Part shown: in pieces, positions 8,782 to 16,511 of the stretch
Layout of the letters: each line of letters starts with the position of its first letter
Numbering within the stretch: position 1 is the first letter of the stretch
Source: Roseibium sp. MMSF_3544
Lineage (GTDB): Bacteria; Pseudomonadota; Alphaproteobacteria; Rhizobiales; Stappiaceae
NCBI RefSeq assembly: GCF_030732845.1
Contig: NZ_JASHKA010000002.1
Span: 310,001-374,000, forward strand
Length of the DNA stretch: 64,000 bases
Reading direction: 5' to 3'
The notes under the pieces: generated by a model
Told to the model about the DNA's origin: nothing
Seen by the model: the letters and a program-made list of their open reading frames with translations, nothing else
The model's database searches: none
Made by a program: the position numbers and the translations under genes

Positions 8782-9950
8782 CAGTACGGCAATCCCACAT
8801 AATTCTGCGCGAACCATTTCTGCGCGATTTCGTTGTGATGCAGCGACTCGATTTCGGCCCGTTGCATTTTCAGGTCGAAGTCCGACTGATCCGGGAACCG
8901 GTGCAGCATGTTTGTGGTCGCCCAACTGAAGCGCTCTGCTTTCCAGATACGCGCCAGCGCGCGCTCTGAATACTGGTCGATGCCCTGCGTGTCCTTGTCC
9001 TGATAGTACTGGACGAGACCTTCAAACAGGTAGTGCACGTCGGAGGCAGCCGTGTTCAGGCCCTTTGCCCCGGTCGGCGGTACGATATGGGCGGCATCGC
9101 CACACAGGAACAGTTTGCCCCAACGCATTGGTTCGCAGACAAAGGATCTGAGGGGCGCGATCGACTTTTCAATCGATGGACCGGTGATCAGTTTTTCGGC
9201 GACGGAGTCCGGCAGACGGCGCTTCAATTCATCCCAGAACCGGTCATCGCTCCATTCAAAGACATCGTCGCTGAGATTGCACTGCACATAGTAGCGTGAC
9301 AGGTTTTCGTTGCGCATGGAACAGAGCGCAAAACCGCGCTCGGAGTTGGCATAGATCAGTTCCTCATGCACGGGCGGTGTTTCAGACAGGACGCCGAGCC
9401 AACCGAAGGGGAACACCTTCTCGTAATCCTTGCGAACCGTGTCCGGGATCGTCTTGCGGCTGACGCCATGAAAACCATCGCACCCGGCGACAAAGTCGCA
9501 GTCGATCCGTCTCGCACTGCCGTCGACGGTGAACGTGACAAAGGGCTTGTCGGTGTCGACGTCCCGGATCTCGACATCCTCGACTTCAAAGATTGTCTGG
9601 CCACCGGATGCATCCCTGGCGTCATAGAGGTCTCGGGTGACTTCGGTCTGGCCGTAGACAATGACGTTCTGACCAATCAGTTTCTGAAAATTGATGTCGA
9701 ACATCTCGTTTTCATAGGAGATGCAGGTGCCATGATGGATGAAACATTCCTTGTCCATCCGCTCCGAGACACCGGCCTCGCGCATCATGTCGACAAGGCC
9801 TGTTTCCAGGATGCCGGCACGAATCCGGCCGAGCACATACTCGCGCGTCTTGCGTTCAAGAATGATCGTCTCGATGCCCTTTCGGTGCAACAGCTGGCCA
9901 AGCAGCAGCCCGGAGGGGCCTCCTCCAACAATGACAACCTGTGTGCGCAT
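8781..9950 (-). CDS. pobA: 4-hydroxybenzoate 3-monooxygenase
   Basis: PobA hydroxylates 4-hydroxybenzoate to protocatechuate using FAD and NAD(P)H. The 389-residue protein has the N-terminal dinucleotide motif VVIVGGGPSGLLLGQLL, the DG motif in VAGCDGFHGVSRKTIP, and the FAD-ribose motif FLCGDAAHIVPPTGAKGLN. Length is the family norm. The ATG at 9950 has GGGAGG at ideal spacing, so it is preferred to the ATG 24 bases upstream. It is the first gene of the leftward operon and divergent from pcaQ. Confidence 0.96.
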   Translation of the reverse strand: MRTQVVIVGGGPSGLLLGQLLHRKGIETIILERKTREYVLGRIRAGILETGLVDMMREAGVSERMDKECFIHHGTCISYENEMFDINFQKLIGQNVIVYGQTEVTRDLYDARDASGGQTIFEVEDVEIRDVDTDKPFVTFTVDGSARRIDCDFVAGCDGFHGVSRKTIPDTVRKDYEKVFPFGWLGVLSETPPVHEELIYANSERGFALCSMRNENLSRYYVQCNLSDDVFEWSDDRFWDELKRRLPDSVAEKLITGPSIEKSIAPLRSFVCEPMRWGKLFLCGDAAHIVPPTGAKGLNTAASDVHYLFEGLVQYYQDKDTQGIDQYSERALARIWKAERFSWATTNMLHRFPDQSDFDLKMQRAEIESLHHNEIAQKWFAQNYVGLPY

Positions 9951-10042
9951 GCAGTCCTCCCTGATTGATTTCATATTGAATGTTCAAAAAAGAGAAGTAA
10001 AATGAGAAATTCGGCCACTTAGTTTCCAATATGGGCATGTAA
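9951..10042. promoter_or_regulatory. Divergent pobA/pcaQ promoter region with a half-site shared with 795-820
   Basis: This 92-base gap must contain the promoters for pobA and pcaQ. TTAGTTTCC at 10019-10027 exactly repeats one arm of the inverted repeat at 795-820. I do not see the ATAACC-N4-GGTTAA box described for rhizobial PcaQ. The rest is AT-rich, as expected for a promoter. Confidence 0.5.
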
Positions 10043-10963
10043 ATGATCGATCGGCGTATCAAGTTCCGCCATATCCAGTGCTTCGTGGAAATCGCTCAGG
10101 AGGCGAGCCTGAAGCTTGCTGCGGACAAACTCAGCCTGACACAGCCAGCCATTTCCAAGACGCTCAAGGAGCTTGAAGAGATCATTGGTGCGACGCTGAT
10201 GACGCGGAACAGGGCAGGGATAACCCTGACGAAACAGGGCAAGGTCTTTCTGCACTTCGCGCAGATCTCGCTGGCCAGTCTTCAACAGGGCCTTGATGGG
10301 GTCGAGCAGGAAGGCGACCAGGCACGCACGATGCTCAAGGTTGGCGCCTTGCCGAGTGTCGCGGCCAGTTTCATGCCACCGGTCATCAAGGAGTTTTCCG
10401 AGCTGGCTCCGAAGGTCACGGTGCAGATCATGGACGGCCCGCACGGGTACCTGATCGAGCGTTTGAAACTTGGAGAACTGGACCTTGTCATCGGCAGGCT
10501 GGGCCGTCCCGCCTCGATGGAGGGTGTGTCTTTCACGCAGCTTTATTCCGAACGTGTCGATCTGGTCGTCCGCACAGGCCATCCGCTTCTTGAAAGGCCC
10601 AACGTCAAGGACATCGTCCATTGGCCTGTGATCTATCCGCCGGAAGGGGCGGCAATCAGACCGCTGGTGGAGCGCTTCCTGATCGCCAATGGCGTCGGTG
10701 AAATCCCGAACAAGATCGTGACCGTGTCCGGTGCCTTTGGAAGGGTCTATACGCGGCGGACCGATGCCGTCTGGATCATCTCCTCCGGTGTCGTCCATAA
10801 CGAGACGGCCGACGGCCATCTCGTCCGCTTGCCGTTCGACAGTGACATGACCCAGGGCCCTGTCGGTCTCATGACACGGCCGGACACACCGCCGAGCCCC
10901 GAAGAGCACGTCTTTCGACTGGCGGTGCAATCGGTCATCGACGATCTGGATCTGAAATCCTGA
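10043..10963 (+). CDS. pcaQ: LysR-type activator of the pca genes
   Basis: PcaQ is the LysR-family activator of protocatechuate genes, usually responding to beta-carboxymuconate or a related intermediate. The 306-residue sequence has the PcaQ-type N-terminus MIDRRIKFRHIQCFVEIAQEA, an HTH with LTQPAISKTLKELEEIIG, and the effector domain segments KVGALPSVAASFMPP, LDLVIGRLGRP and RTDAVWIISSGVVHNE. Position, divergent from pobA-pcaDCHG, supports the assignment. Its last 29 bases overlap, in opposite orientation, the end of the LysR gene at 10935-11855. Confidence 0.92.
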   Translation: MIDRRIKFRHIQCFVEIAQEASLKLAADKLSLTQPAISKTLKELEEIIGATLMTRNRAGITLTKQGKVFLHFAQISLASLQQGLDGVEQEGDQARTMLKVGALPSVAASFMPPVIKEFSELAPKVTVQIMDGPHGYLIERLKLGELDLVIGRLGRPASMEGVSFTQLYSERVDLVVRTGHPLLERPNVKDIVHWPVIYPPEGAAIRPLVERFLIANGVGEIPNKIVTVSGAFGRVYTRRTDAVWIISSGVVHNETADGHLVRLPFDSDMTQGPVGLMTRPDTPPSPEEHVFRLAVQSVIDDLDLKS

Positions 10964-11855
10964 GCTGACGGGAACTGGCGATCACCGTGTCGCGCAGCCA
11001 CCTGTGTGCGGGATCGTTTGTGGAGCGCTCGTGCCAGACCATGAACACGCTCAGGACTTCCGTCTCGAAAGGAAGCGGTGCCATATCCAGTTCGCGTAAC
11101 GTCGACAGGTGCATGTACTCCAGTTCGGTCGCCAACATCTTCGTGCCGCGAACAAAGGGTGTGATGCCGGAGAAATTCGAAACGGTGACGGTCGGCTTAG
11201 GGATGAAAGGCAGGTCAGGTGCCCGCAACACGTCGTTCGATCCGCCGCCGAGGACGAACTGCACCGTCACATGCTGTGCCGCCAGATATGCCGCCATCGT
11301 CGCTGGCGGTTCGGTGCAGGTCTTGTCGAAGAAACACATCATCTCGCCGGAAAACAGCTTGTGCTGGATCATGTCTGGTGCATCGGGCGGGATCGGTGTC
11401 AGGATCATGTCGCACCGGGCGTCCCGCAGCAGCGAAACGCTGGGAACGCCGGACGGTTTGAATTCAAGGGAGAGCTTCACGCCCTCCGTTTGAAACCGCC
11501 GGACCAGGGGCGGGAAGATCAGGTCGCGCTGCATGTCGTTCGCAGCCACAACAAAATGCATATCTTCCGATGTCGGGTTGAAGGGTCGTTGATCGGTCAG
11601 CGACTTGAGACCGTCGAGAACCTCAAGCACCGGAACCTTCAGGGAAAGCGCAGTTTCCGTGGGTGTCAGGCCTTGCCCGGATCTGACGAAAAGCGGGTCG
11701 CCGAGGATTTGCCGAAGCTTTGCCAGCGTGTGGCTTACGGCCGACTGGGTGACTTCGAGCCGCTCCGCCGCACGAGAGACGGAGGACTCTTCCAAAATCA
11801 CGAGGAACGTGCGCAGGATCTGGCCATCCAGATTGTGAAAATCGAATTTGTTCAT
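10935..11855 (-). CDS. LysR-type transcriptional regulator (NodD/LeuO-like subgroup)
   Basis: A 306-residue LysR protein. The N-terminal HTH is LRTFLVILEESSVSRAAERL followed by VTQSAVSHTLAKLRQILGDPLFVRSGQGLTPTE, the signature of the NodD/LeuO/NahR-like branch rather than the PcaQ branch. The C-terminal half is the effector-binding domain (DMILTPIPPDAPD region). It is divergent from TRAP operon 2 and its start codon lies inside an inverted repeat at 11851-11867. The likely target is that operon; the effector is unknown. Confidence 0.88.
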   Translation of the reverse strand: MNKFDFHNLDGQILRTFLVILEESSVSRAAERLEVTQSAVSHTLAKLRQILGDPLFVRSGQGLTPTETALSLKVPVLEVLDGLKSLTDQRPFNPTSEDMHFVVAANDMQRDLIFPPLVRRFQTEGVKLSLEFKPSGVPSVSLLRDARCDMILTPIPPDAPDMIQHKLFSGEMMCFFDKTCTEPPATMAAYLAAQHVTVQFVLGGGSNDVLRAPDLPFIPKPTVTVSNFSGITPFVRGTKMLATELEYMHLSTLRELDMAPLPFETEVLSVFMVWHERSTNDPAHRWLRDTVIASSRQLRISDPDRR

Positions 11856-11867
11856 ATCTATTATGAA
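11851..11867. promoter_or_regulatory. Inverted repeat at the LysR start, possible operator for TRAP operon 2
   Basis: TTCATA, five bases, TATGAA: a perfect short palindrome spanning the regulator's own start codon, followed by a partial repeat GCATGAAT at 11871-11878. It fits an autoregulatory LysR site in the 75-base gap before dctP. Confidence 0.4.
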
Positions 11868-11930
11868 TAAGCATGAATGGTTTCGATGTCGAATCCCCCC
11901 TACCTTGATGCGGACATTTGGGAGGAAATC

Positions 11931-12941
11931 ATGAAATCGAAATCGCTGTTGGGCGCGGCCGCAATTGTGCTCGCGTCAATGATCCCGCTCACAGTCTCCG
12001 CGGAAGAATTGTCCGTTGCGAACTTCGTCCCGCCGCAGCACCACACGAACTCGGTGCTGTTCAAGTGGTTCGGGGAAGAGGTTGAAAAACGTTCCAACGG
12101 GACCTTGACCATCAAGGTTTATCCGGCCGGACAGCTCGGCGCCGGACCGGTGCAGCAGTACAAGCGCGCCGTGGAAGGTGTCGCAGACATCACGTTTGGC
12201 CTTCAGGCTTACACCCCTTTGATTTTCCCGAAAACGATGCTCATCATCCCGCCGGGCAAGGCGACAACCGCGCTTGAAGCAACGGAACGGTTGTTGTCCG
12301 TCTATGACGAGCATCTGGCCGATGAATACGAAGACGTGAAGCTGCTTGGCGTTTTCACCGTTGCGGGCAATGCCTGGGCTGCAACCGGTGACTATTCGAC
12401 GCTCGACTCGCTGGCCGGTACGAAAATGGTGCCGTACGCCGCGATGACGACACCGCTGGTCGAAGCTCTTGGCGCAGTGCCGGTACAGATGCCCGTCACC
12501 GAGATGTATACAGGGCTCAGCACCGGAACCATCGACAGCACCACGGCGACCTACAACAACATGACGCCGCCCTGGAATTTCTGGGACGTTTCAAGCCATT
12601 TCATCGAAAACGTGCCGGTCCAGTTCGCCGTGTTTTTTGTCGCCATGAACAAGGAACGCTATCTCGAACTGTCGGACGAGCATCGCGCGATCATTGATGA
12701 TCTCGCCGGTGAAACGTTCTCCATGATGGGGGCGCAGAGCTTTCACGGTGCGGACGAGCGTTCGCTTGAAGCCATGAAGTCCGCCCCGCAGATGGAAAAG
12801 GTCAGCTGGATCAAGGTTTCGGACGAGGAGCGCGCCAAGATGGACGCGGCCGTTGCCGAAGGCATGAAGGTGATCTTCGAAGACTATTCCAGCCGCGGCA
12901 TCGACAATGCCGAGGAAATCTACGACGCGATCAACAAGTAA
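11931..12941 (+). CDS. dctP: TRAP transporter solute-binding protein, DctP family (TRAP 2)
   Basis: A 336-residue periplasmic binding protein with a signal peptide (MKSKSLLGAAAIVLASM to VSAEE). DctP hallmarks are AGQLGAGPVQQYKRAVEGVADI and a GTKMVPYAAMTTPLVEALGAVPVQMP core. In the core the arginine that usually binds a carboxylate appears replaced (MVPYAA rather than xRxxx), so the ligand may not be a simple carboxylate; this is only suggestive. The ATG at 11931 has GGGAGGAAA in front; an in-frame ATG 54 bases earlier lacks one. It heads an operon running to 20085. Confidence 0.9.
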   Translation: MKSKSLLGAAAIVLASMIPLTVSAEELSVANFVPPQHHTNSVLFKWFGEEVEKRSNGTLTIKVYPAGQLGAGPVQQYKRAVEGVADITFGLQAYTPLIFPKTMLIIPPGKATTALEATERLLSVYDEHLADEYEDVKLLGVFTVAGNAWAATGDYSTLDSLAGTKMVPYAAMTTPLVEALGAVPVQMPVTEMYTGLSTGTIDSTTATYNNMTPPWNFWDVSSHFIENVPVQFAVFFVAMNKERYLELSDEHRAIIDDLAGETFSMMGAQSFHGADERSLEAMKSAPQMEKVSWIKVSDEERAKMDAAVAEGMKVIFEDYSSRGIDNAEEIYDAINK

Positions 12942-12946
12942 TGGCG

Positions 12947-12967
12947 CGGGCGGCTTTTCGCCGCCCG
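12947..12967 (+). terminator. Hairpin between dctP and dctQ (TRAP 2)
   Basis: CGGGCGGC, loop TTTTC, GCCGCCCG: an 8-bp GC-rich stem immediately after the dctP stop, with only a weak T-rich tail. Such structures commonly reduce read-through or stabilise the upstream message so that the binding protein is made in excess over the permease. Confidence 0.6.
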
Positions 12968-12986
12968 ATTTCGTGGAGGATCACCA

Positions 12987-13511
12987 ATGTCCGATCTGTT
13001 GTGGATCAAGGCGCTGGACAAGCTGCTCGTTTGGGTCGCGCTCCTGTGCGGCGGTGCGATGCTGGCCTTCATGACACTGTTCGGGACCTGGAACGTGCTC
13101 GTCATGCGCAAGGTGATGAACGCACCGATCCGGGGAGCGGAAGACCTCATGATCCTCTCCCTGGTGATCCTTGTGGCAATCGCCATTCCTTTTGGCGGGC
13201 GCTGCGGCGCGCATATCGAGATTGAAATCATGGAGAGCCGGATGTCGCCTGGCTTTGCGCGATGGTCGATGTTCGTTTTGCGTCTCGTCGGCGGTGCGCT
13301 GATGCTGCTGATGGCTTTTGAACTGATCGCGGCAGGACAGAAGGCCACGAAATTCGGTGAGACCACCCAGCAGCTCCTGATCTCCTACGAGCCCTTCTAT
13401 TACCTGCTCGCCACATGCGTAGCGGTCTACGCGCTCGTGCTGGCTAGCGATGCGGTCCAGCTGGTCCTGCGCGGTAAAATCAATCAGATCAGATTGGGAG
13501 AAGAGCTGTGA
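12987..13511 (+). CDS. dctQ: TRAP transporter small permease subunit, DctQ family (TRAP 2)
   Basis: A 174-residue membrane protein with four hydrophobic segments, including VALLCGGAMLAFMTLFGTWNV and MILSLVILVAIAIPFGG followed by GAHIEIEI, a typical DctQ position for a conserved histidine/acidic patch. GTGGAGGA precedes the ATG. Its stop overlaps the GTG start of the large subunit. Confidence 0.9.
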   Translation: MSDLLWIKALDKLLVWVALLCGGAMLAFMTLFGTWNVLVMRKVMNAPIRGAEDLMILSLVILVAIAIPFGGRCGAHIEIEIMESRMSPGFARWSMFVLRLVGGALMLLMAFELIAAGQKATKFGETTQQLLISYEPFYYLLATCVAVYALVLASDAVQLVLRGKINQIRLGEEL

Positions 13512-14893
13512 TCAGCATGACCGCCCTCGGGGTCATCGGGCTCCTGATCCTGTTCGTGCTGCTGGCGCTGAGGTTCCCGGTCGCACTGGCAATGATCCTG
13601 GTTGGTGTCGTCGGAACCATCGTTGCAACGGCCAACAGGTTCCTGCTGCTCGGCATGGACCCGGACCAGGCCTGGGCCCGCGGTCTGAAGACGGCAATGT
13701 CCAATCTGTCCGGCGAAACCTTTGAGGCGGCGTCGAACTACAATCTGCTCGTCATTCCGATGTTCGTACTGATGGGCAACCTTGCCGGCGTTTCCGGCAT
13801 GTCCGCTGATCTCTTTGCGGCCGCCTACCGCTGGATGGGGCACATGAAAGGCGGTCTCGCCTCCGCGACAATTGCCGCCTGTGCAGGCTTTGCGGCTCTT
13901 TCCGGATCGTCGCTCGCCGCCGCCATCACCATGGGTCGGGTGGCGCTACCGGAAATGAAGAAGTTTGAGTATTCGGACAGTCTTGCGACCGGATCGGTGG
14001 CAGCGGGCGGAACGCTCGGCTTCCTGATCCCACCGTCCGGCGGCATGATCATCTACGCGGTGCTTACGGAACAGAGCATTGGCCGCCTGTTCATGGCCGG
14101 GGTCATTCCGGGCATTCTGATGACGCTGCTCTTCATCGCTGCGATTTATCTGACGGTTCTGCGCCGGCCACAGGCCGGACCTCCCGGTCCTCGCGCAAGC
14201 TGGCAGGAACGCCGGGCCGCCGCTTTCGCGGCTCTCCCCTTTGTCGTCGTCGTGGGTCTTACGATTGGCGGCATGTACACCGGCTTCTTCACACCCGTTG
14301 AAGCATCTTCCGTCGGCGCGTTCCTGACGCTCCTGGTGGCGCTCTGGCGGCGCTCGCTCAACGCCAAAGCCCTCAAGGAGGTGATCTTTCAAACGGTGAA
14401 GGCGTCCGCAACCGTGTTTCTCATCATCATCGGTGCATTCATCTTCATCCCGTTCATGTCGATCACCGAACTGCCCGGACAGCTCGTGAGTCTGATGACC
14501 TCCCTGCCAATCGGTGACTATGGCATCCTTCTCATCATCATCCTCATCTACATGTTTCTCGGCATGTTCCTGGAAGGCATTGCCATGCTCGTGCTGACCA
14601 TTCCGGTGGTACTGCCGATCATCGCGGCGCTGGAATTCGGGTTCGATCCGTCCATGGCCGACATGAAAATGATCTGGTTCGGGATCGTTGTCGTGATCGT
14701 GCTTGAGATGGGCATGATTTCCCCGCCGGTGGGGCTCAATGTTTTCGTCGTGAAGTCGATCGCGCCGGGTGTCCCGATGGGACAGATATTCAGAGGCATC
14801 TGGCCGTTCTGGTTCGCCATGGCCTTCATGCTGCTGTTGCTCGCGCTGTTTCCTCAAATCGCAATATTCCTGCCACTGACGATGGTGGGCTGA
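13508..14893 (+). CDS. dctM: TRAP transporter large permease subunit, DctM family (TRAP 2)
   Basis: A 461-residue polytopic membrane protein. Landmarks are VIPMFVLMGNLAGVSGMSADLF, GSSLAAAITMGRVALPEMKK and GGTLGFLIPPSGGMIIYAVL. A GTG start overlapping the dctQ stop has GGGAGAA in front; an ATG nine bases later is an alternative. It transports the ligand of the binding protein encoded at 11931 using an ion gradient. Confidence 0.92.
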   Translation: MISMTALGVIGLLILFVLLALRFPVALAMILVGVVGTIVATANRFLLLGMDPDQAWARGLKTAMSNLSGETFEAASNYNLLVIPMFVLMGNLAGVSGMSADLFAAAYRWMGHMKGGLASATIAACAGFAALSGSSLAAAITMGRVALPEMKKFEYSDSLATGSVAAGGTLGFLIPPSGGMIIYAVLTEQSIGRLFMAGVIPGILMTLLFIAAIYLTVLRRPQAGPPGPRASWQERRAAAFAALPFVVVVGLTIGGMYTGFFTPVEASSVGAFLTLLVALWRRSLNAKALKEVIFQTVKASATVFLIIIGAFIFIPFMSITELPGQLVSLMTSLPIGDYGILLIIILIYMFLGMFLEGIAMLVLTIPVVLPIIAALEFGFDPSMADMKMIWFGIVVVIVLEMGMISPPVGLNVFVVKSIAPGVPMGQIFRGIWPFWFAMAFMLLLLALFPQIAIFLPLTMVG

Positions 14894-14910
14894 CCTCGGG
14901 AGGGTTTCAA

Positions 14911-15693
14911 ATGAACACTGGCAAGACGTTTATCGTGACGGGTGCGGCATCCGGGATTGGTGCTGAAACCTGCAGGCTGCTCAAGGAGCAGGGGGCAACC
15001 GTCATTGGCGTTGACCGCAACGAGACTCAGAACGCGGACCGTTTCTTCCAGGCCGATCTCAGCGATCCGGATTCGATCGACGCGCTCGTCGCGGACTTGC
15101 CTGAGGGCACGGACGGTCTCGCCAATATCGCAGGTGTTCCGCCAACGATGGCAGCAGAGGCCGTTCTGAAGGTCAATCTTTACGGTCTGCAACGCCTGAC
15201 GCTCGGGCTGGTTCCGAAGCTCGCCGATGGCGCCTCGATTGCGAACCTTGCCTCGCTGGCGGGTTTCGGCTGGCCGAATGCGGTCGACCAGGTCAAACGC
15301 ACGATGGACCTGTCGCTGGAGGACGACGTCGCCGGTTTTTGCGCAGCCGAAGGTCTCAATGAGGCTGAAGGCGGACGCTCCTACTTCCTCTCCAAGGAAG
15401 CCCTGATCGTGTGGACGATGCAGAACCGCTGGGCCTGGCGGGACAGAAACATCACCATGAACTGCATCAGTCCGGGACCGGTCGATACACCCATCTTGGG
15501 AGACTTCCTGAAAACGCTGGGCGAGCGTGCCGAGGAAGACCGCAAGCATATGGATCGGCCGGGCACGCCGCAGGACATCGCGCCCGTTGTTGCCTTTGCG
15601 CTAAGCGATCATGCGAAGTGGTTTCGTGGCGCCAACCTGACGGTCGATGGCGGCATGTCCGGCCACATCCTGAGCAAAATCCACCAGCTTTGA
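14911..15693 (+). CDS. Short-chain dehydrogenase, coniferyl-alcohol dehydrogenase-like
   Basis: A 260-residue NAD(P)-dependent SDR. Cofactor motif TGAASGIG at residues 11-18 with a following acidic VIGVDRN favouring NAD; NIAGVPPT replaces the usual NNAG; the catalytic Y-x3-K is YFLSK. Segments such as KEALIVWTMQNR and MNCISPGPVDTPILGDFL closely resemble CalA-type coniferyl-alcohol dehydrogenases. It follows the TRAP genes by 17 bases with GGAGGG before the ATG, so it probably oxidises the imported compound or its product. The true substrate is not known. Confidence 0.85.
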   Translation: MNTGKTFIVTGAASGIGAETCRLLKEQGATVIGVDRNETQNADRFFQADLSDPDSIDALVADLPEGTDGLANIAGVPPTMAAEAVLKVNLYGLQRLTLGLVPKLADGASIANLASLAGFGWPNAVDQVKRTMDLSLEDDVAGFCAAEGLNEAEGGRSYFLSKEALIVWTMQNRWAWRDRNITMNCISPGPVDTPILGDFLKTLGERAEEDRKHMDRPGTPQDIAPVVAFALSDHAKWFRGANLTVDGGMSGHILSKIHQL

Positions 15694-15703
15694 GGCCTTC
15701 GCC

Positions 15704-16501
15704 ATGCAATCGCTGACAGGCACGCAGAAAATCCATCACGCCGCCGGGCTCTATCTGGAAGGCATCCGGGACGGCAAGGTCTGGGAGGCGCTGAACGCAC
15801 ACACGGGTGCGCGCTACACGCAGCATTCCACCGGCGTTGGTGACGGGCAGCAGGGCTTTGCAGATTTTTTCGGCCCGTTCCTGGAACGCAACCCGGTGCG
15901 CCATATCGAGGTGGTCCGGGCAATCGAGGACGGGCCGTACGTCTTCCTGCATGTCTATCAAAGCCTCAACAACGAAGAGAGCCGGTGGGTGACGGGCGAC
16001 CTGTTCGATACCGACGAAAGCGATCGGGTGATCGAACACTGGGATGTCATCCAGGCCTACGAGACGGAAACAAAGTCGGGCCGGACCATGACGAACGGTG
16101 CCACGGCGATAGAGGACCTCGACAAAACGGACGCCAACAAGGCGCTGGTGCAGGCGTTTTGTGATACCTGCCTTATCCGCGGCGAAGCGGACCGTGCGCC
16201 GGAATTCCTATCCGCCGCCGAATACCATCAGCACAATCCGGGTGCAGGCGACGGGCTTGACGGTTTCGAAGCCTTTGCGGCCGGGCTTGCAGCCCGTGGC
16301 GAAGCGATGCGTTACTGGAAAGTCCACAAGCTGATCGGCCAGGGGAATTTCGTCGTCACCCTTAGCCACATGCAGATGGGCAGAAGCCACTACTGCGTCT
16401 TCGACATTTTTCGGCTGAAAAACGGCAGGATTGTTGAGCACTGGGACGTCATTGAAAAAATCCTCCCGCCGGAGGAATGGAACAACCAGGGGAAGTTCTG
16501 A
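15704..16501 (+). CDS. Duplicated SnoaL-like (NTF2 fold) protein
   Basis: A 265-residue protein made of two SnoaL/NTF2-like domains (about residues 5-125 and 140-258). Each half ends with the same motif (RVIEHWDVIQ and RIVEHWDVIEK), and each contains a YxQHxxGxGDG motif near its start (YTQHSTGVGDG, YHQHNPGAGDG). SnoaL-fold proteins act as isomerases, dehydratases, hydrolases or carriers of small hydrophobic ligands. Both histidine-rich motifs are intact, so both domains may be active. It lies between an SDR and an aldehyde dehydrogenase in one operon, so a catalytic step between them is possible; the reaction is not known. Confidence 0.75.
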   Translation: MQSLTGTQKIHHAAGLYLEGIRDGKVWEALNAHTGARYTQHSTGVGDGQQGFADFFGPFLERNPVRHIEVVRAIEDGPYVFLHVYQSLNNEESRWVTGDLFDTDESDRVIEHWDVIQAYETETKSGRTMTNGATAIEDLDKTDANKALVQAFCDTCLIRGEADRAPEFLSAAEYHQHNPGAGDGLDGFEAFAAGLAARGEAMRYWKVHKLIGQGNFVVTLSHMQMGRSHYCVFDIFRLKNGRIVEHWDVIEKILPPEEWNNQGKF

Positions 16502-16511
16502 GGACAAGATC

